Of a stretch of DNA of 64,000 nucleotides, positions 1-13,700 are shown one piece after another. Source of the DNA: Nautilus pompilius (Eukaryota; Mollusca; Cephalopoda; Nautilida; Nautilidae). Each line of letters opens with the position of its first letter. Positions within the stretch are counted from its first letter, which is position 1. A program made the position numbers and the translations under genes. The notes below the pieces were generated by a model that did not search any database, had not been told where the DNA came from, and saw nothing but the letters and a program-made list of their open reading frames with translations. The stretch covers positions 744,001 to 808,000 of the forward strand of contig JACATO010000309.1 in the NCBI GenBank assembly GCA_018389105.1. Direction: 5' to 3'.

Positions 1-1337
1 CAAACGTTTTACCTCCTGCAGTGGAGGTCTGCTGACATATGATGCTGAGGATGATGATATAGACTTTAGTGATTGTTTAAGTCAGGTGCTTCTTCAGAAG
101 AGAAAGATAGTTCTGTAGCTGTTTTCTCAAACAACTTTAAATACCAAAGCAAAACCAAGTCAAATCAAGTTGAGAAGGAAAGTTATAATGTCAAAAAGTG
201 AAATAGCCAGAGCAATTATCCTGGTGCCCAGAGATATTCTAAGTACATATAGTAGTTTTTAAACTGAGTACAAGAAGAATGTGTCTTCATCTGAGTTCTG
301 AAGAAATGCACCATTTGAAGGCAATACATGTTGCCGATTTTCAAGACATTCTCTTAGTCAAGTGTTTCTTTTGATCAAGATTGTGTTTCAAATTGGAAGA
401 AATTTTCAGCAATGTCTGTACAGACAGGAGTTTGAATATTTTTTATGCACACAGTTGCATCAGATGGGCAATCATTAAGCAAACTCAAGGTCATCAAAAA
501 CTTATTGTACAGCACAAATGATTAAGAACAGGATAAATGACCTTGCCCTCTTGAGTATACTTTATATATGGCTTCCTTCATAACAAACATTTTATAACTA
601 ATACATTTTGTTTTTTTCATTCTATCCAGGAAGAATGTATTTCAAGACTAGTAGAAAGGGACATTTAAAGAGGTCAAGGCTAGGGCCCAAGTCAACTGTC
701 AGTAGCCCTACCAAGAATCAAATTTTTAAAAGCCAATCAACTATTTTCTTTGTTTCTTTTTAAGTTAAGCTGCTGTTTAACATTTGAAAACCCTAATCAG
801 CTATGCTGATAACTAATCTAGACCTGTTCCAAGATTATGTAGACTTTCTCAATGGCAAAAGAAGAAAAACACATTCAAATAATACATCACTGAGCTGTTT
901 ATTCATCATAAGTTATTAAAGTTTTTCACTTCAATAAAGTCTGAATTATTTCAAGTTTAGTGATTGTGAAAATGATAGCATTTTTCCCATTCTTAATGTC
1001 CAGTATTCAACCCCTTCCTCTGTTAAAACAGTACAGAATAATGATGTTAGTCATAAAGTAATAAAGCGGTGAAGTGAAATTCAGTAAATACACACTTTCC
1101 TTTACTGTTTTGACTAAAGAACATCTTTTAAAAAAGAAAAACATAAATGATAAATTGGAAATAAAACCTAAATATAAAATGCACAACTTACAAATGTGTT
1201 TTCAACTGTGAAATTCCTTATAACTGAATGCTGCTAAATCCTGTGTTTATTTTGTGTTACCTGTCCAGACATCAGGTCTGGAGGACATCTCTCTCATTGA
1301 GCTAAGGGTTTGGCATGGTGATCTCTACAGTGTAGTC
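1..1337. other. AT-rich intergenic stretch, no recognised gene
   Basis: I see no conserved exon here on either strand. The first ~500 bases, read on the plus strand, give broken frames with a short acidic run near base 45 and then several stops. This could be a very old transposase or pseudogene, but no family motif is clear. The rest is AT-rich DNA up to the hAT insertion. Confidence 0.5.
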
Positions 1338-4020
1338 CAGGGGTGTCCAAACTTTTTGGTCCATGGGCCAAATAGCCATGTCGTGACGAGTCCGCGGGCC
1401 ACATAGATATATAGCAAGCCTGAACATTTACTACTTATAAACGTATAAGTAGATATATAGTACAACAGGTGCATCTTTACTTTTTTTTCTGTAAGAACCG
1501 CATTTGGAAAAAAACACTAGTAGTCGGCTGACCCACCAAACTTGAGATACAAATTGCCTTGCCGGGATTATCAAAGTGGACTTAATCAATAAGAGAACAA
1601 TGCTTTTCATAGATGAAACTTTATTACTTTAAGAAAAAAGTTGGCCGCTCAATCTCCAAACATAGGCCTCTGATTGCTGCTTACTGATTGTTCTCCTTGA
1701 CAGACCTGCATGAAAGGGAGATAAAAAATACATATTTATCTATTAGGAAATAGGGCTTAATAATACATGCATGTGTAATATATTTCGAACTTACTTTTAA
1801 TGGGAACTCAGCTGCGCTGAGTGGGAACTGTGAAGTTGGGTTTTGGCGTGCATGATGGCGGATAGGTCAGGCGTGAATTTTGAGGTAGTGATGCGAAGAA
1901 CATTGCAGAGATTTTCATCTGTCATTCTGCTTCGCAATCGGCTTTTGTTGAGCATCATCTGTGAAAATGTTTGCTCACATATATATGTTGAGCCGAACAG
2001 ACTCGTCATTCTTTTAGTATGACGTCTCAGCAGAGGAAACCTGGTTTCTTCCAATATCCGGTAAAAGCAGGTAAAGAGAGAAGCTGATGTTGATTCTTCA
2101 GAAAATCATCGCACTATATATCAATAATTTCTAACTGCATACTTTCTTCAACTTCTATGTTGATAGTGAATGGATTTGCGAAAAGCTTGATTTTGTCCTC
2201 AATGGCTGAAAAATCTTGCAAGCGCTGAGAAAATTCTGAAATGAGTGACGTGATCACAGACACATATATCCCCTTTTTGTTCAAGATATCGGCCGTTGGT
2301 AACATAGATTTAATTTCTGACAGGCTTGGGAGGTGCGCGGCATTGAAGATGCGTAGCTGTGTCTCAAAGAGTAGGAGCTTCATGAGGAATGCTTTTATGT
2401 GCGTGTAAAGCTGCGGGACGAGTTGATCTTTGCCTTGTAGGTTCTTGTTGAGTGTGTTGAGGTGATCAGTTATATCAACTAAGAATGCCAAGTATGCTAG
2501 CCACAGGGGGTCACTGAGCTGGTGAAGAGGGCAGTCCTTTTCTTTCAAAAACTGGTCGATCTCTGATCTTAGGGAGTAAAACCTCCGAAGCACGGAGCCG
2601 CAGCTAAGCCAGTGCACTTCTGAATGGTAGAGTAGGTCTCCATATTCAGCATCAACATCAGACAGGAAAGCTTGAAATTCTCTGTGGAAGAGTCCTCGTG
2701 ATCGAATTGTGTTTACAGCTTTCACAACGGTATTCATCACATCGCCGAGCTGGACTGTCTTGGCACAGAGGGCTTCTTGGTGGATGATACAGTGCATTTT
2801 TATAGCCTCACCACCACTCTCCTGCACCTTTGCACACACCATGGAGGCCATTCCTTTGTGCTCGCCTGTCATAGCGGGAGCCCCATCTGTTGTAGCTCCG
2901 CATAACTTCTCCCATTTAAGTCCCATATTGCCGACTGCATTCGATACAGCTTCAAAAATATTTTTTCCCGTTGTTGTGGACTTAAGACTGCTGAGATTGA
3001 GCAGCTCCTCTGTAATGCGAAAATCATTGTCAACGCCATGCAAAAAGATTAACAGCTGAGCGGTATCAGAAATGTCCGTGCTCTCATCACATGCAATCGA
3101 TAAGAAATCGAACGCATTCTTTTTTTCTGACAGTTGAGATCTTATATTAGCTGAAAGGTCTCCTATTCGACGTACTACTGTGTTTCTCGATAGACTGATA
3201 CTGTCGAAGTTTTGACTTTGCTCAGGGCACATTGTTCCGATGACTCTAGTAAGGCACTTTTTTTACGAACTCCCCCTCTGAGAAAGGCCTCCCATGTTCC
3301 GCGATGAGTTGAGCCACCTCATAGCTAGCAATTGTAGAAACTTCTTGCATTTTTTTTTAGTACGACAAAAGAATTGCTGTTGAGCTCGCAAGCTAGATGT
3401 CAGCTGCTCTATCTTCTTTTCCCGATCTTCACCAGTGTAGGATGTGTAAACCTGGTGCTTCGTATCGTAGTGTCGTCAGATGTTGTACACTTTCACCGCT
3501 GCAACAGCCTCACAACAGATCAGGCATACGCACTTTCCATTTACTTCGACGAAGAAATAGTCGTACTCCCATCGCAACTGGAACTTCCTGTTCTCACTTG
3601 GTGCATTGCGTTTTCCTGCTTGCTGCATTCTGAATAACACTTAATGAATAACAAAATTGTAGAGAACACACCTGTAGTAATCCCAAATCAAGTAAAAAGT
3701 CGATAAGAACGTAGTGGTAGAACACACGTCTTTACTGGAGCATATCAAACATGCAAGTCACAAGACACCGGTTGGTACCCGTCATTAAAAGGTATGCTAA
3801 CAAACAACATCTGGAGTAAGTAGGTCAAGGACACAGTGTGGCAAACACACAGAGTTCATGATCATAAGGACATCTGCACTCCCGGCCAACTTATTCAGAC
3901 ATGTGAATGCATGCAGGTGTTCAGACCACAAAACTTTTGTTCCAGTGTCATGCTAATTTTTTTATGCAGGAGCCAAATACTAGCTAATTCTCAGTGTGGG
4001 CCAGGGTTTGGACACCCCTG
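1338..4020 (-). mobile_element. hAT DNA transposon, full-length copy with decayed transposase
   Basis: The left end reads CAGGGGTGTCCAAAC from 1338 and the right end is its exact inverse, GTTTGGACACCCCTG, ending at 4020. The flanks are a perfect 8-bp target duplication, GTGTAGTC, at 1330-1337 and 4021-4028. Together these prove a hAT insertion and fix its boundaries. The transposase runs on the minus strand in broken frames (about 3633 down to 1797) and has the layout of the BED-finger, GTF2IRD2/ZBED-like hAT transposases. The copy cannot make an intact protein, but its ends look young. It sits about 730 bp beyond the ALDH8A1 stop codon. Confidence 0.93.
1797..3633 (-). pseudogene. hAT transposase (BED finger, RNase H-like core, dimerisation tail), frameshifted
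   Basis: Three minus-strand pieces make up the gene. The N-terminal piece (about 3633-3360) has a BED-like zinc site, CVCLICC followed by a HYDTKH pair. The middle piece (3232-2114, 372 codons open) holds the RNase H-like core: ACDESTDISD with the first catalytic Asp, GATTDGAPAM with the second, and the MHCIIHQ zinc/His motif typical of hAT enzymes. The C-terminal piece (2054-1797) carries [12 protein letters not shown], the start of the hAT dimerisation domain. Stops and frame changes fall near 3360-3240 and 2110-2055. The long open core suggests recent decay. Confidence 0.88.
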
Positions 4021-4119
4021 GTGTAGTCAAAGTAATTCACTCAACAGTGATCCACAAAACCACTAGAAGTATCTGACCACACAGATGGAATATTACAAAA
4101 GAGTGAGAAGAAATTATGC

Positions 4120-4212
4120 TGAGAGAGGTTACCAAGATGAGTTGGATATCAAACCTGGGTCCTTATCCACAGTAGGCTGATGCATTACACAACATGGCCA
4201 TCTGCCTCTTGT
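4120..4212 (-). repeat. SINE-like tRNA-derived head (minus strand)
   Basis: Read on the minus strand this stretch resembles a tRNA gene head: an A-box-like TGGCCATGTTG near 4196 and a good B-box-like GGTTTGATATCC near 4160 (consensus GGTTCGANTCC). It has no full cloverleaf, so it is a tRNA-derived repeat and not a tRNA gene. It probably belongs with the SINE copies elsewhere in the window, but its body is not clearly present. Confidence 0.4.
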
Positions 4213-4517
4213 GAAACCCCAAACTATTTTAGGTATGACTTGTGTAATAATCACATGGATTCTCCCAGCTTCAACTCATGACTTCAGCACCTGCCAGCTG
4301 GGAACCAACAAAGCAGAGATCATAACCCTAGGAGGATTATGAGTGTGTTTTATAGTCACAAGTTAACATTCTTTAGATGGTGTGTGGTTGCAAACGTTCT
4401 ACCTATAAAAAATATAATTAACATCTAGAAAAATTAATATAAAGTATGTCACCTCAAACATTTATTTTGCTTTAGATATTTTGTTATAAGATTTTGCTCA
4501 GTAAGGAAGTTTAATAA

Positions 4518-4540
4518 TTTATTTGATTTTTGTTTTTATT
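4518..4540 (-). terminator. Polyadenylation signals of ALDH8A1
   Basis: Two AATAAA hexamers lie on the minus strand at 4540-4535 and 4523-4518, about 210 bases past the stop codon. They fit a short 3' UTR. Other hexamers further on could also be used. Confidence 0.55.
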
Positions 4541-4749
4541 TAAAGAGAATTGTTTCACAAAGCAAAAACTGAAGTTTTCTGGTAGCTAATGACAGAAACT
4601 ATCATACTCAACGTTTATAATAGAAATCTGACACATTTAGAAACTTGTTAATTTACAACCTATCCAAGGGGCCTACCATTATAAAATGTGCACTTCAGCT
4701 ATTATGGAAAGGTAAGAAAAACTTGGATCAACATAAGATGGAAGAACTT

Positions 4750-7700
4750 TCACAGCTTTATGCAGATTGTTTTCTTCTCAGTGAAAAACTCGATGGACTC
4801 CCTGCCACCTTCCCTGCCAACTCCTGAAGCCTTCATTCCTCCAAATGGCATATTTAGGTCTCTGATCAGCCAACAGTTTGCCCACACTGTGCCAGCCTGA
4901 ATTTAAGAAACATGTTCTTTGTTACTAACTGGTCTATTTCTACAGAAATAAAATAAAAAAATTACAAAACAGTACATCTTTAGTTTACCTATTTTACATT
5001 GTTCAAGGTTTCAATCATAAAGGAAACTTTATTTGCAAACAAAGCCGTCTAATAATCGCAAATCAACTAGCAGGAAAAGGACATGGAATTGGTACAAGTT
5101 TTTAAAAAAGTACTAAGATTACAAAGCCAGTATGAAAAAGCTGATCATGTATCCCAGAGGAACTGTGCCCAGTACTAGGGCTAGGGAAATATTTCCTGAA
5201 ATGTGCATATTGGCACATTTTGAGGAACAGAAGCCTCTTCTCTACTAGTGTTTGGTGCTAACCAAATAAATATTCTAAGCAATATCAATGAAGTCTAGCC
5301 TCAAATGAGCTAATGTCTTGACTGCAATTACTCTATATCACATGAAATATCATATCCCAAGAAATTTTTACACACAATTTTTAAGATCTAGTTTTATTTA
5401 CACTAAAGATGTAGTCTTCCTCATCTCTGCTGTATGATCCATTTCAGAATTCTAGTTTTTCACATTTTTTAAGCAACTTTCTTCTGTCTTGCCTTTTTTG
5501 CTGCACTTCTTGGCCTTCCACTCAGCCAGGATACTAGCAATGTTCACCAACAGTAGCCTTCTTCACCTCTTGCTCTTCCTCTCTATCAGCAAAGATTTGC
5601 CAAGATTTCTAAAAAGAACATTGCTGACAGGTTCATGAAGATAGACAGTCCTTTCCACTGACTAATTCCGAAACTGTGTTGTGTCTAGCCATGATTGATA
5701 TTTTTTTAAACCAAATCCATCTTCATCTGCTAACCAGTCATTCTTGTTGACAATGCAACATAAAGCAGAGCCATGCTCAACAATATCCCTGCTCATCAGT
5801 CTGAATATCAAGACAATCCTTCGCATGTGGAATAATGAATCTCTATGGATGCTGCCACTTTATAACAAAGCACATTTGATTGACAAGAAATGTACTGAAC
5901 ACTGCACTTGGAAAAGTAGGGGTGAACCAATCTCAGCAAATGTTACTGAGTGTTCAATGCACATAAAGTACCCACAATACTAGAATAATGCAAACCCCAA
6001 TAACTTATCATGAACACTACAGCTTGCTGTAAAGGTCAGTATGATTTTTTAAAAAATTCTAGACTTTTATGATATGCAGTACAATTATTTTAAATGTGAG
6101 ATCTGGTCTTTGGAAAAGTGAAAAATATAACAAATTAGAGAATTCACATGAGTGAATGGATAACTGAAAACCCCAATACACCAATGTCATGGTAACATCA
6201 TTACAAATATTTATTTTTAAAAGGTCTAAGAGCTGAAATCAAGATCTGTTTTCAAATAGAAGGGGAAAGGTTTTTTTGATAATTTTTACCACTATAACTC
6301 ATTTTAACAGTAATATGAATTTTAATATATTACTTTTGAATTATTTGTTTAAAAAATACATTACCTGCAGTTTCTGTGCTACTCTGTGCAACTTTCCTGC
6401 ATCGTGTGTCCACAATGTGGCAGCTAGGCCATACTGAACATTGTTGGCACGTTGTATAACCTGGAGGAACAGAACACAATGTGGAACTTAATGTTGTTAT
6501 AATACATCAAATGGAGAGCCAAGAAAAGTCTACACAGGTGCTCCATAACTAACCAGACTCAAATGAACATTTGTCTGTAACAATGCATAATGCTTAAATA
6601 AGGCAACCTGCAAACAGTGTGCCAGTGTGTGCTTAAAATGGTGACAATGTTGGCCTGATTTGCTTAAGGATAGGACTGCAAGTGAATCATATTTTGCAAG
6701 AAACTGTGCATTCTGAAATTCAGCACATGGATAACTTATGATTCTTGTGAGAAAGAGTACCCATCCATTACCACCCTATGATTTAACAATGGCAGGATCT
6801 AATGTTTCCTGAGCAATATTTGGGCAGACATGGTTTTCAAGATTTTTGATTTAAGAGCTCCAGACTTTTTCATTAACAAATTGTGATGTGAAGAGAAATG
6901 TATATTCTGAAGAACCATGCACCATTTCTGAACAAAGAAAAATCTAACGGGTTATACATGGAAATAGTCCTGAACTATGCAAAAATGTGTCATTCTGTAA
7001 GTGGTCACCTGTAGGAGTGTTTTAAAAAATGATGGACAAGTTGTCTATTGTCTTACGTTTCTTTTTCTTGATTGACAGGCGCCTATATTTTTTGTTATGA
7101 TGCAAAATAAATGCAGATTAAAATAATATAAAACTAACTCTCTTTGTTATTTTATTACTGAAATATGAGCATCTGAGCCAGTTTGGTTAATTCTGGAACA
7201 CCTGTACAATCCATGGATATGAAAATTAACAACTTTGCAGTTTTAAAAAACACAAACAATTTTTCATTGCTTAACAGACTTCATTTGTGGCTGACCAATC
7301 TGTTGATTATGAAAGGTAGTGTTTTGTCTCACCTCTTCTTCAGTATTGAAGGGCACAACACAAGTAACTGGTCCAAAAATTTCTTCCTGCATCAACCTGG
7401 ACTCGTCTTTTACATCAGTTATAATTGTTGGCCGTAAAAAATAGCCCTATAAAGCAAAAGGTAAAAAATGCAGTTCTGAAAGCAACAGCTGATAAACAAA
7501 GCATTCGAAGGTTTTAAAACCAGCTCAGTAAAATAGACTCTCTGTGTGAGCTTTTACTAGGAAAAAATAACAGGAAATGAACTTAAAGGGTCAGGGTTCA
7601 CTTCTGGGTATTGTTGATAGATATATGCTAGGAACAGCTGATGAATATTCAGCAAACTCCTATAGTAAGTGCTAGATTAACATCAGATAACCTAGCTAAA

Positions 7701-10700
7701 CCATAGTAGAGAGCAGAAAATTTTCTCAGTATGATCCCCCACCACCGGACTACAAGCACAAAAAGGTGAGATAATGCAATTTATGCACTCAAGGCCATGG
7801 AATAACTGCATCTGAACTATTCATTTTACGCCAATTTTTGTAAAAATTATACAAAAATAATTTTATATGCAAAAATTGTTGCTTGTTTTTCATAAAATAA
7901 ATCATCGAGTATGTAGGTGTGTGACCCAGTCCAACTAATACAGGTATAAGAAATGTGTCTTGATGATATCAGATGAGGCAGTGGATGGCCAAAACCACAA
8001 GTGATGTAGCAGTACTACTATTCACAAAATATTAGTGGCTGGCTTCACGACCCCATCCCTTCTTCTTGACCTTTAGTTTGGAAACTATTAGTAAAGGGTT
8101 AATTCAGGTTTTTCTCACCACTGTTAGCAATAAAACTAGTTAATAAATCTACATCTTGATTATCCTTCCCAGCCACCATCAGCACTTAGTCCTGAGGATT
8201 CTTGCTGTTTTCACTTTTCTTTTGTCTTCCCACTGCAGTCCACTCCGATCTATGAGGCAGCAGTACGTTCACTCAGCACAGTCACACGACCATGTTTCAC
8301 CTGCCAATGGTGGCTCTTCCAGCCGACCATCTGTTCTTTCCTGTCCTGATAATATTGGGTGTTTTAATCTTATCAACGCTTTTCTCCATGAAGAAATATA
8401 ATTTTGGTCCAGTTGTTTTGACAATTTCTTAATGTTACAGAGTTTTTTTTTCTTCTTCCAGGATTTGATCTTGAAGTCTTTGCAGAGTTGGGCCAGGTAT
8501 TCTAAATTTCCTCTGATGCATGAAATTACAATCTTTTATCCCCCCCTCTCTCTCTGGTCTTCTAACAGATGGCGCTAAGTAGACAGTCCTCTCAAAGATG
8601 AATAGTGGATGTTGTCTGCACTCTGACACTATACTCTTTCATTTCTTGTGTATTTGTGTGTGAACAAATTTTCATAATTCTCTATAAAAATCCGCCAATA
8701 TCAAGATCCAATTTAATAAAAAATTAATAGTTAAGGGAAAAAGATTTTTAATTATCTGCAATTGGATTTGCTGTAGTGGAAACAAAAATAGACAAAGTGA
8801 TAAAATAGAAAATATGCTAATTGGCAATATATGTAAAAACATGAGGTTTATGTACCATGTAAATCTAAACACACTGTAACTGCTCAGCGAAAACAGAAAT
8901 GTGTAAATAACTTCAGTGAAGACCTGACGATGGCTGCACTGTCATCTCCTGGATGGAAAAGATTACATGAAAACACAAAACGCAGCTCTGAGTAGATGCA
9001 GATCATCAAGGACTGGGACTGTGGACTTGGAGACAGCTTCTTGTTATTAATTATCTGCCTTTCGAAAACAGGCAATATTAAAGTTAAAGCAGAGTTTTAT
9101 GAAATCCAAAATGAGTGATGCTAATTAAACAATATTCCCATAATGTAGTGGAGACCTCATGATGTACTGCTTAGCACTGGTAGAACTTAGATATTAAATG
9201 TTGACCATTAAAAAAGAGAGGCCAGGGTTAATGATGCTAACCCTGCATACAACGAAACTTTTTTTAAAAACTAGCATCTCGAAAGCATTCCTTAATTATT
9301 GACAAAAGCTTGTCTCAGTTTCCATGCACCCCCTGGTTTAAATTACAATGCATTTTTTTCCATTCTTAATTCCTGTTAAAATACTGTAGATTATATACAC
9401 ATCTTGTACATGAAATCTTGGTAATTAAAAAATAATAAAGATGTAATAAAATTGTTAGAAAAGAAATCTCACATTTTTTATTTCTTCTGATAGATTCATT
9501 TCATCTACACCCTCACCACACCTCACTGTAGCACCTTCTTCACGTGCAATTTGAATATATCTTTTCACCTTTTCCCTATGTTCTTTGCTGATGAGAGCTC
9601 CCATAAAAATGTCTTTAAGTTTGGGGTTTCCCACAACCAAATTCCTGAAATGATAGCATTTTAATTCCATTATCTCTAATGTAAATGATGGTTATTTTAT
9701 TTTAATTTTTTGTAGAGTGTTTTATTTGATTGATAATGAACTTAGTTTAGTTAAAAAATTATCATTTGTTTATTATTAATTATGCCACTGTTAGCTACCA
9801 ATCTGGTTCAGATGTTTTCCTAACTAGGAAAACTGTGCATATACAATAGATTCTTTTTAAAAAATATGAAATATTTATATATTAATGCTTTCAGGATCTA
9901 TCAATAAAAAAACAACTAAAGATAGGAAAAGTTTTTTCAGATAATGTTTGGTATAACAAAATGATTGCCACGCACCGTGTGGCCTCAGTGAAGCTCTCCA
10001 GAAATCTCTCATAAATATCTTCCTGCACAAAAACTCGACTGGTACACAAGCATATTTCTCCTTGGTTCAAAAATGAGGATCTATGAAATAGAATTTAAAA
10101 AAAAAAAATCAATTAATATAAGAAAATCAACCTCTAATAGGTTTATATTTATACTTCTGGTTCAATTTCAGTTTTACTTTGGCCACAGAAGCCACAAAAG
10201 GGAATTTTGTAATTCAGAGAATATGGAATTTTATATTTCAATGATTGTTTGATTTTTAGTATAGTTATGTAAGTTTTTTTCCCCCTCTGTATCTTAGTAA
10301 AACCTGACTTTTTTTCTTTTCTTAACCTTATAAAAAATTTTCATTTTATTGTTTCTGTGAAATTAGTGTATATACCCAATAGTGGTAGCCATGTGTGAAT
10401 TCATCAATAAAACAAAATCTTCACACACTAAAAAAGAATATTGTAATAAAATTGTTTTGTGTGACAAAAGTTCAGAAATAAATTTTAAAGTATGGAATTT
10501 CAAACAGTCATATGCTTACTGTACCTACATGCAACCATGTTCACTAACAAATTGAACTACAGAACAAAGAAACATGGGACATATTCTCCACAATCATGGC
10601 TATTTTGTATATACAAAATGGTATTAAGGCCTTGTGCTAAAAGAATTCAACAACTAGTACATACTAGTTAATGTCTATTCTCATAGCTCTGCACCAGCTG

Positions 10701-13700
10701 TAATAGGTTAAAATAATCCACTCACCTTATAGTTGTTTCAATGCATTTATCAAGGTCAGCATCACTAAATATTACAGCTGCATTTTTTCCACCAAGCTGC
10801 TTAAGGAAAGTAGAAAATTTTTTTAAAAAAATCAATTCATTTTATTATTAAAATTTTCCTGGAAAACTATGAATTTTCTTTTTTAAATAACAATATATAA
10901 AGGTAATGCAGTGGAATGATCAAGCAAACAATGACACTAAACTTTTGCAGTGAACAATCTGCAACAAATCCTTTTGTGGCTTTAGCAGCCTCATCAGAGG
11001 TCAGGGTCACCTGCAGCAGAGATAAGGTCTGAAATGATTCCCATTCATGGCCAAAATAATGTATCTTAAAATTTAAAATATATGTCACTAAAAATACTGC
11101 TCTTAATAGAACTATGTTAATTTTTAATACCATTTTCATTTACATATTTTTAAAATTTCTTGTTTTGGGGGGGGGCAGTAGTAGAGAATACTTTCAAAAA
11201 AAAGGCTCTCTTCATTCATAACCACTTTTTTAAAATACGAACTTGTAATAGATTGAAAATATTTTCCATCACCTTGTTAGCAATAAATCTCCCTGGCCAA
11301 CATCAGATGTGATGCAGTGAGCTAAAGTTGAAGGTTCAAGAACAGTCCAGGCATCTTATACAATCCAAAAAAAAATATATAAATACCTACTGCTAGGCTA
11401 TATCCATATAATGGCAACAGGGAAAACCACAAAAACATTATTAAATACATTTTAAGGGTTCATTAGTAGAAAATTAATGTTTACTGTCACATAACATTGC
11501 AGTACTCCAAACCATACAAAGTAGTCTACCATTGTAATAATGTTTCAGGCCTCTGTTGCCATGCAGCATTTTTTCATTATATAGGAATCATCCAGTTGTA
11601 TCCTGGGCAGGTAGGTACTCTGTAGCATTTCTCTGTGAGCAGCCTGCAATATATTTGGTGCATTTTAAAAATTATGGATGGTTCTCCCAAGGATGAACCA
11701 CAAGTGTTCAATCAAGGATAGGTCCAGTGACATGGATGAGTGATAGTTCCATTGATCTGGATAAAATCTATCACAATATGGGCCCAATGGGAATGTGCAC
11801 TTTCACCCAAATAAATTAATCCCAGCCCATAACATTGTGAAAATGGCCTTACAATCAGCTGAAAAATGTTGTTCCTGCAGAACATATTTATATTCCCTGA
11901 TGAATGATTCAATTCTATTATCTTTCATGCTGACACCATCAACAATTTTCATCATCATACTGATCATGTGCCCCTTGTCTCTGTTCCACCTTCACACAGT
12001 CTGAAATCCCTAAAGTTGAGACTGAACCTCGACCCATCAATGAACGTCACCATGTCTACCACCTGCAAGCTTAATACAACAAAATTTTCCAGTCTTAGGC
12101 AAAGTGACTATGGCCTACAGTCAGGTAAATTTTCAGCAAGTAAGTGGTTCCACTTATTTGAGAGGAACTCTTGTTGGTGGAACCTGTCTGAATTTCTAGT
12201 GTAGAGCTGCTGCACCCATCACAAATTAATTTAAGATTTTGTTAATAATATATGATTTGTTTTGGGGTCAACTACTATGGGTCTGTCTTCACTCTGCAGA
12301 TTGTTTGATATTACTGCCATGATAGACTGATCCAAGATTGCATGCTCCCCTCCACATCTCAAGCATAATGAATGTATGGTCAAGTTCACCTTTGGTCATC
12401 AACCCAGCATGTAAAAAATTGAAATAAATAGTTTATAAAGTTTTTCTAACCCCTCTTTTACACCTGATTGTGTCACACATGCATCAAAACCTTCCTAACT
12501 AATTTGGGACGTGTACCTCAGACCACTTTTAGCAAAAGTAATGCAAGCTGTACATGATTTGGTTCTAAATAGACTGTAAAGCATTCCTCTAGAGAAATAT
12601 CTGCATGTTATTTTTTAGAAATTTATACTGAGAAAGTCCAATATCCCTAAATGTGTTGACTAAACATAGAGCCAGTTCAACACAAATACTAACTGGGTGC
12701 TCCTAGGCTAGAATGGAGTAAGGAAGGTAAGAACTGATGTGGTATACAGAAGATTAATAATATGATGGCTATCTGAGAATGCTTTAAATGAAAGCTTCTA
12801 TCCACTTGCCCAGTTCATGTTCTTATTATCAATTCATTACACACAATGACTAAAGATAAACCAACTAATCTGGTAATGTGTTTTCATGTAAACAGATATC
12901 CATCCTGTCGAGTACTGAAGATTCCTGAAATCTGTAACACACATCTCTTGTCACAATACATATGATAGTATGCACGCACTGCCATGCTACAGAGGAGACT
13001 GTCGTAATGACTTTGAAATACTTAAAGTAAAAACAACTGCATGAATGAAGCCTAATATTAAAGGCATCTACTTGCTGTTTGTTACTACTATGATTTATTT
13101 ATAACATTTGCTGTATAAGTTGCTCAATAATTTCTATAGAGTTAATTTGTTAAAATTCACCCTTTTATAAATACCTTTAAAGTAGTGCTATATGGAATCC
13201 TAGAACAAAACATTTCCACAATATAATGACATAAAAGATAACAAGCTCAGCACTAATAACCTCAGTCAAAGATGTCTGCCAAGAAAAACCCACTAGAGTT
13301 CATGATGCCATTTATCAATAATACTTGCAAATCACAAGGCAGAAAGAGAGCATGTAAAGAAGTTAACAATCACAGTGTTGCATTGTGGGAAATCTTTTCT
13401 CAATTATCAATGAATATAAACTTCTTTCTGTTTCATTCTATTTAGCAATGTAATACAAAAATGGGAATAATACATGTAGATCTCAATGTAATACACACCT
13501 CCAGAGACAGCCTTTTGTGGAGAGATGCAGATGTAGTTTTGAGCCGTGAAGCAGTTGCTGTGCCCCCAGTAAATGAAATCAGCTTTACTTTTGGATGACT
13601 AACAATAGCTTCTCCAGCCTTGGCACCATAACCAAACACAATGTTGACTACTCCTGGTGGAAAACCTAAGACCAACCAAAAAAATTAACAATGAAAACGT

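Noticed and set aside
1-500. Possible piggyBac-like N-terminal remnant
   Set aside because: There is only a short acidic run and broken frames; no catalytic motif or TTAA ends.
2709-3059. 116-codon plus-strand ORF
   Set aside because: It is the antisense shadow of the hAT transposase core.
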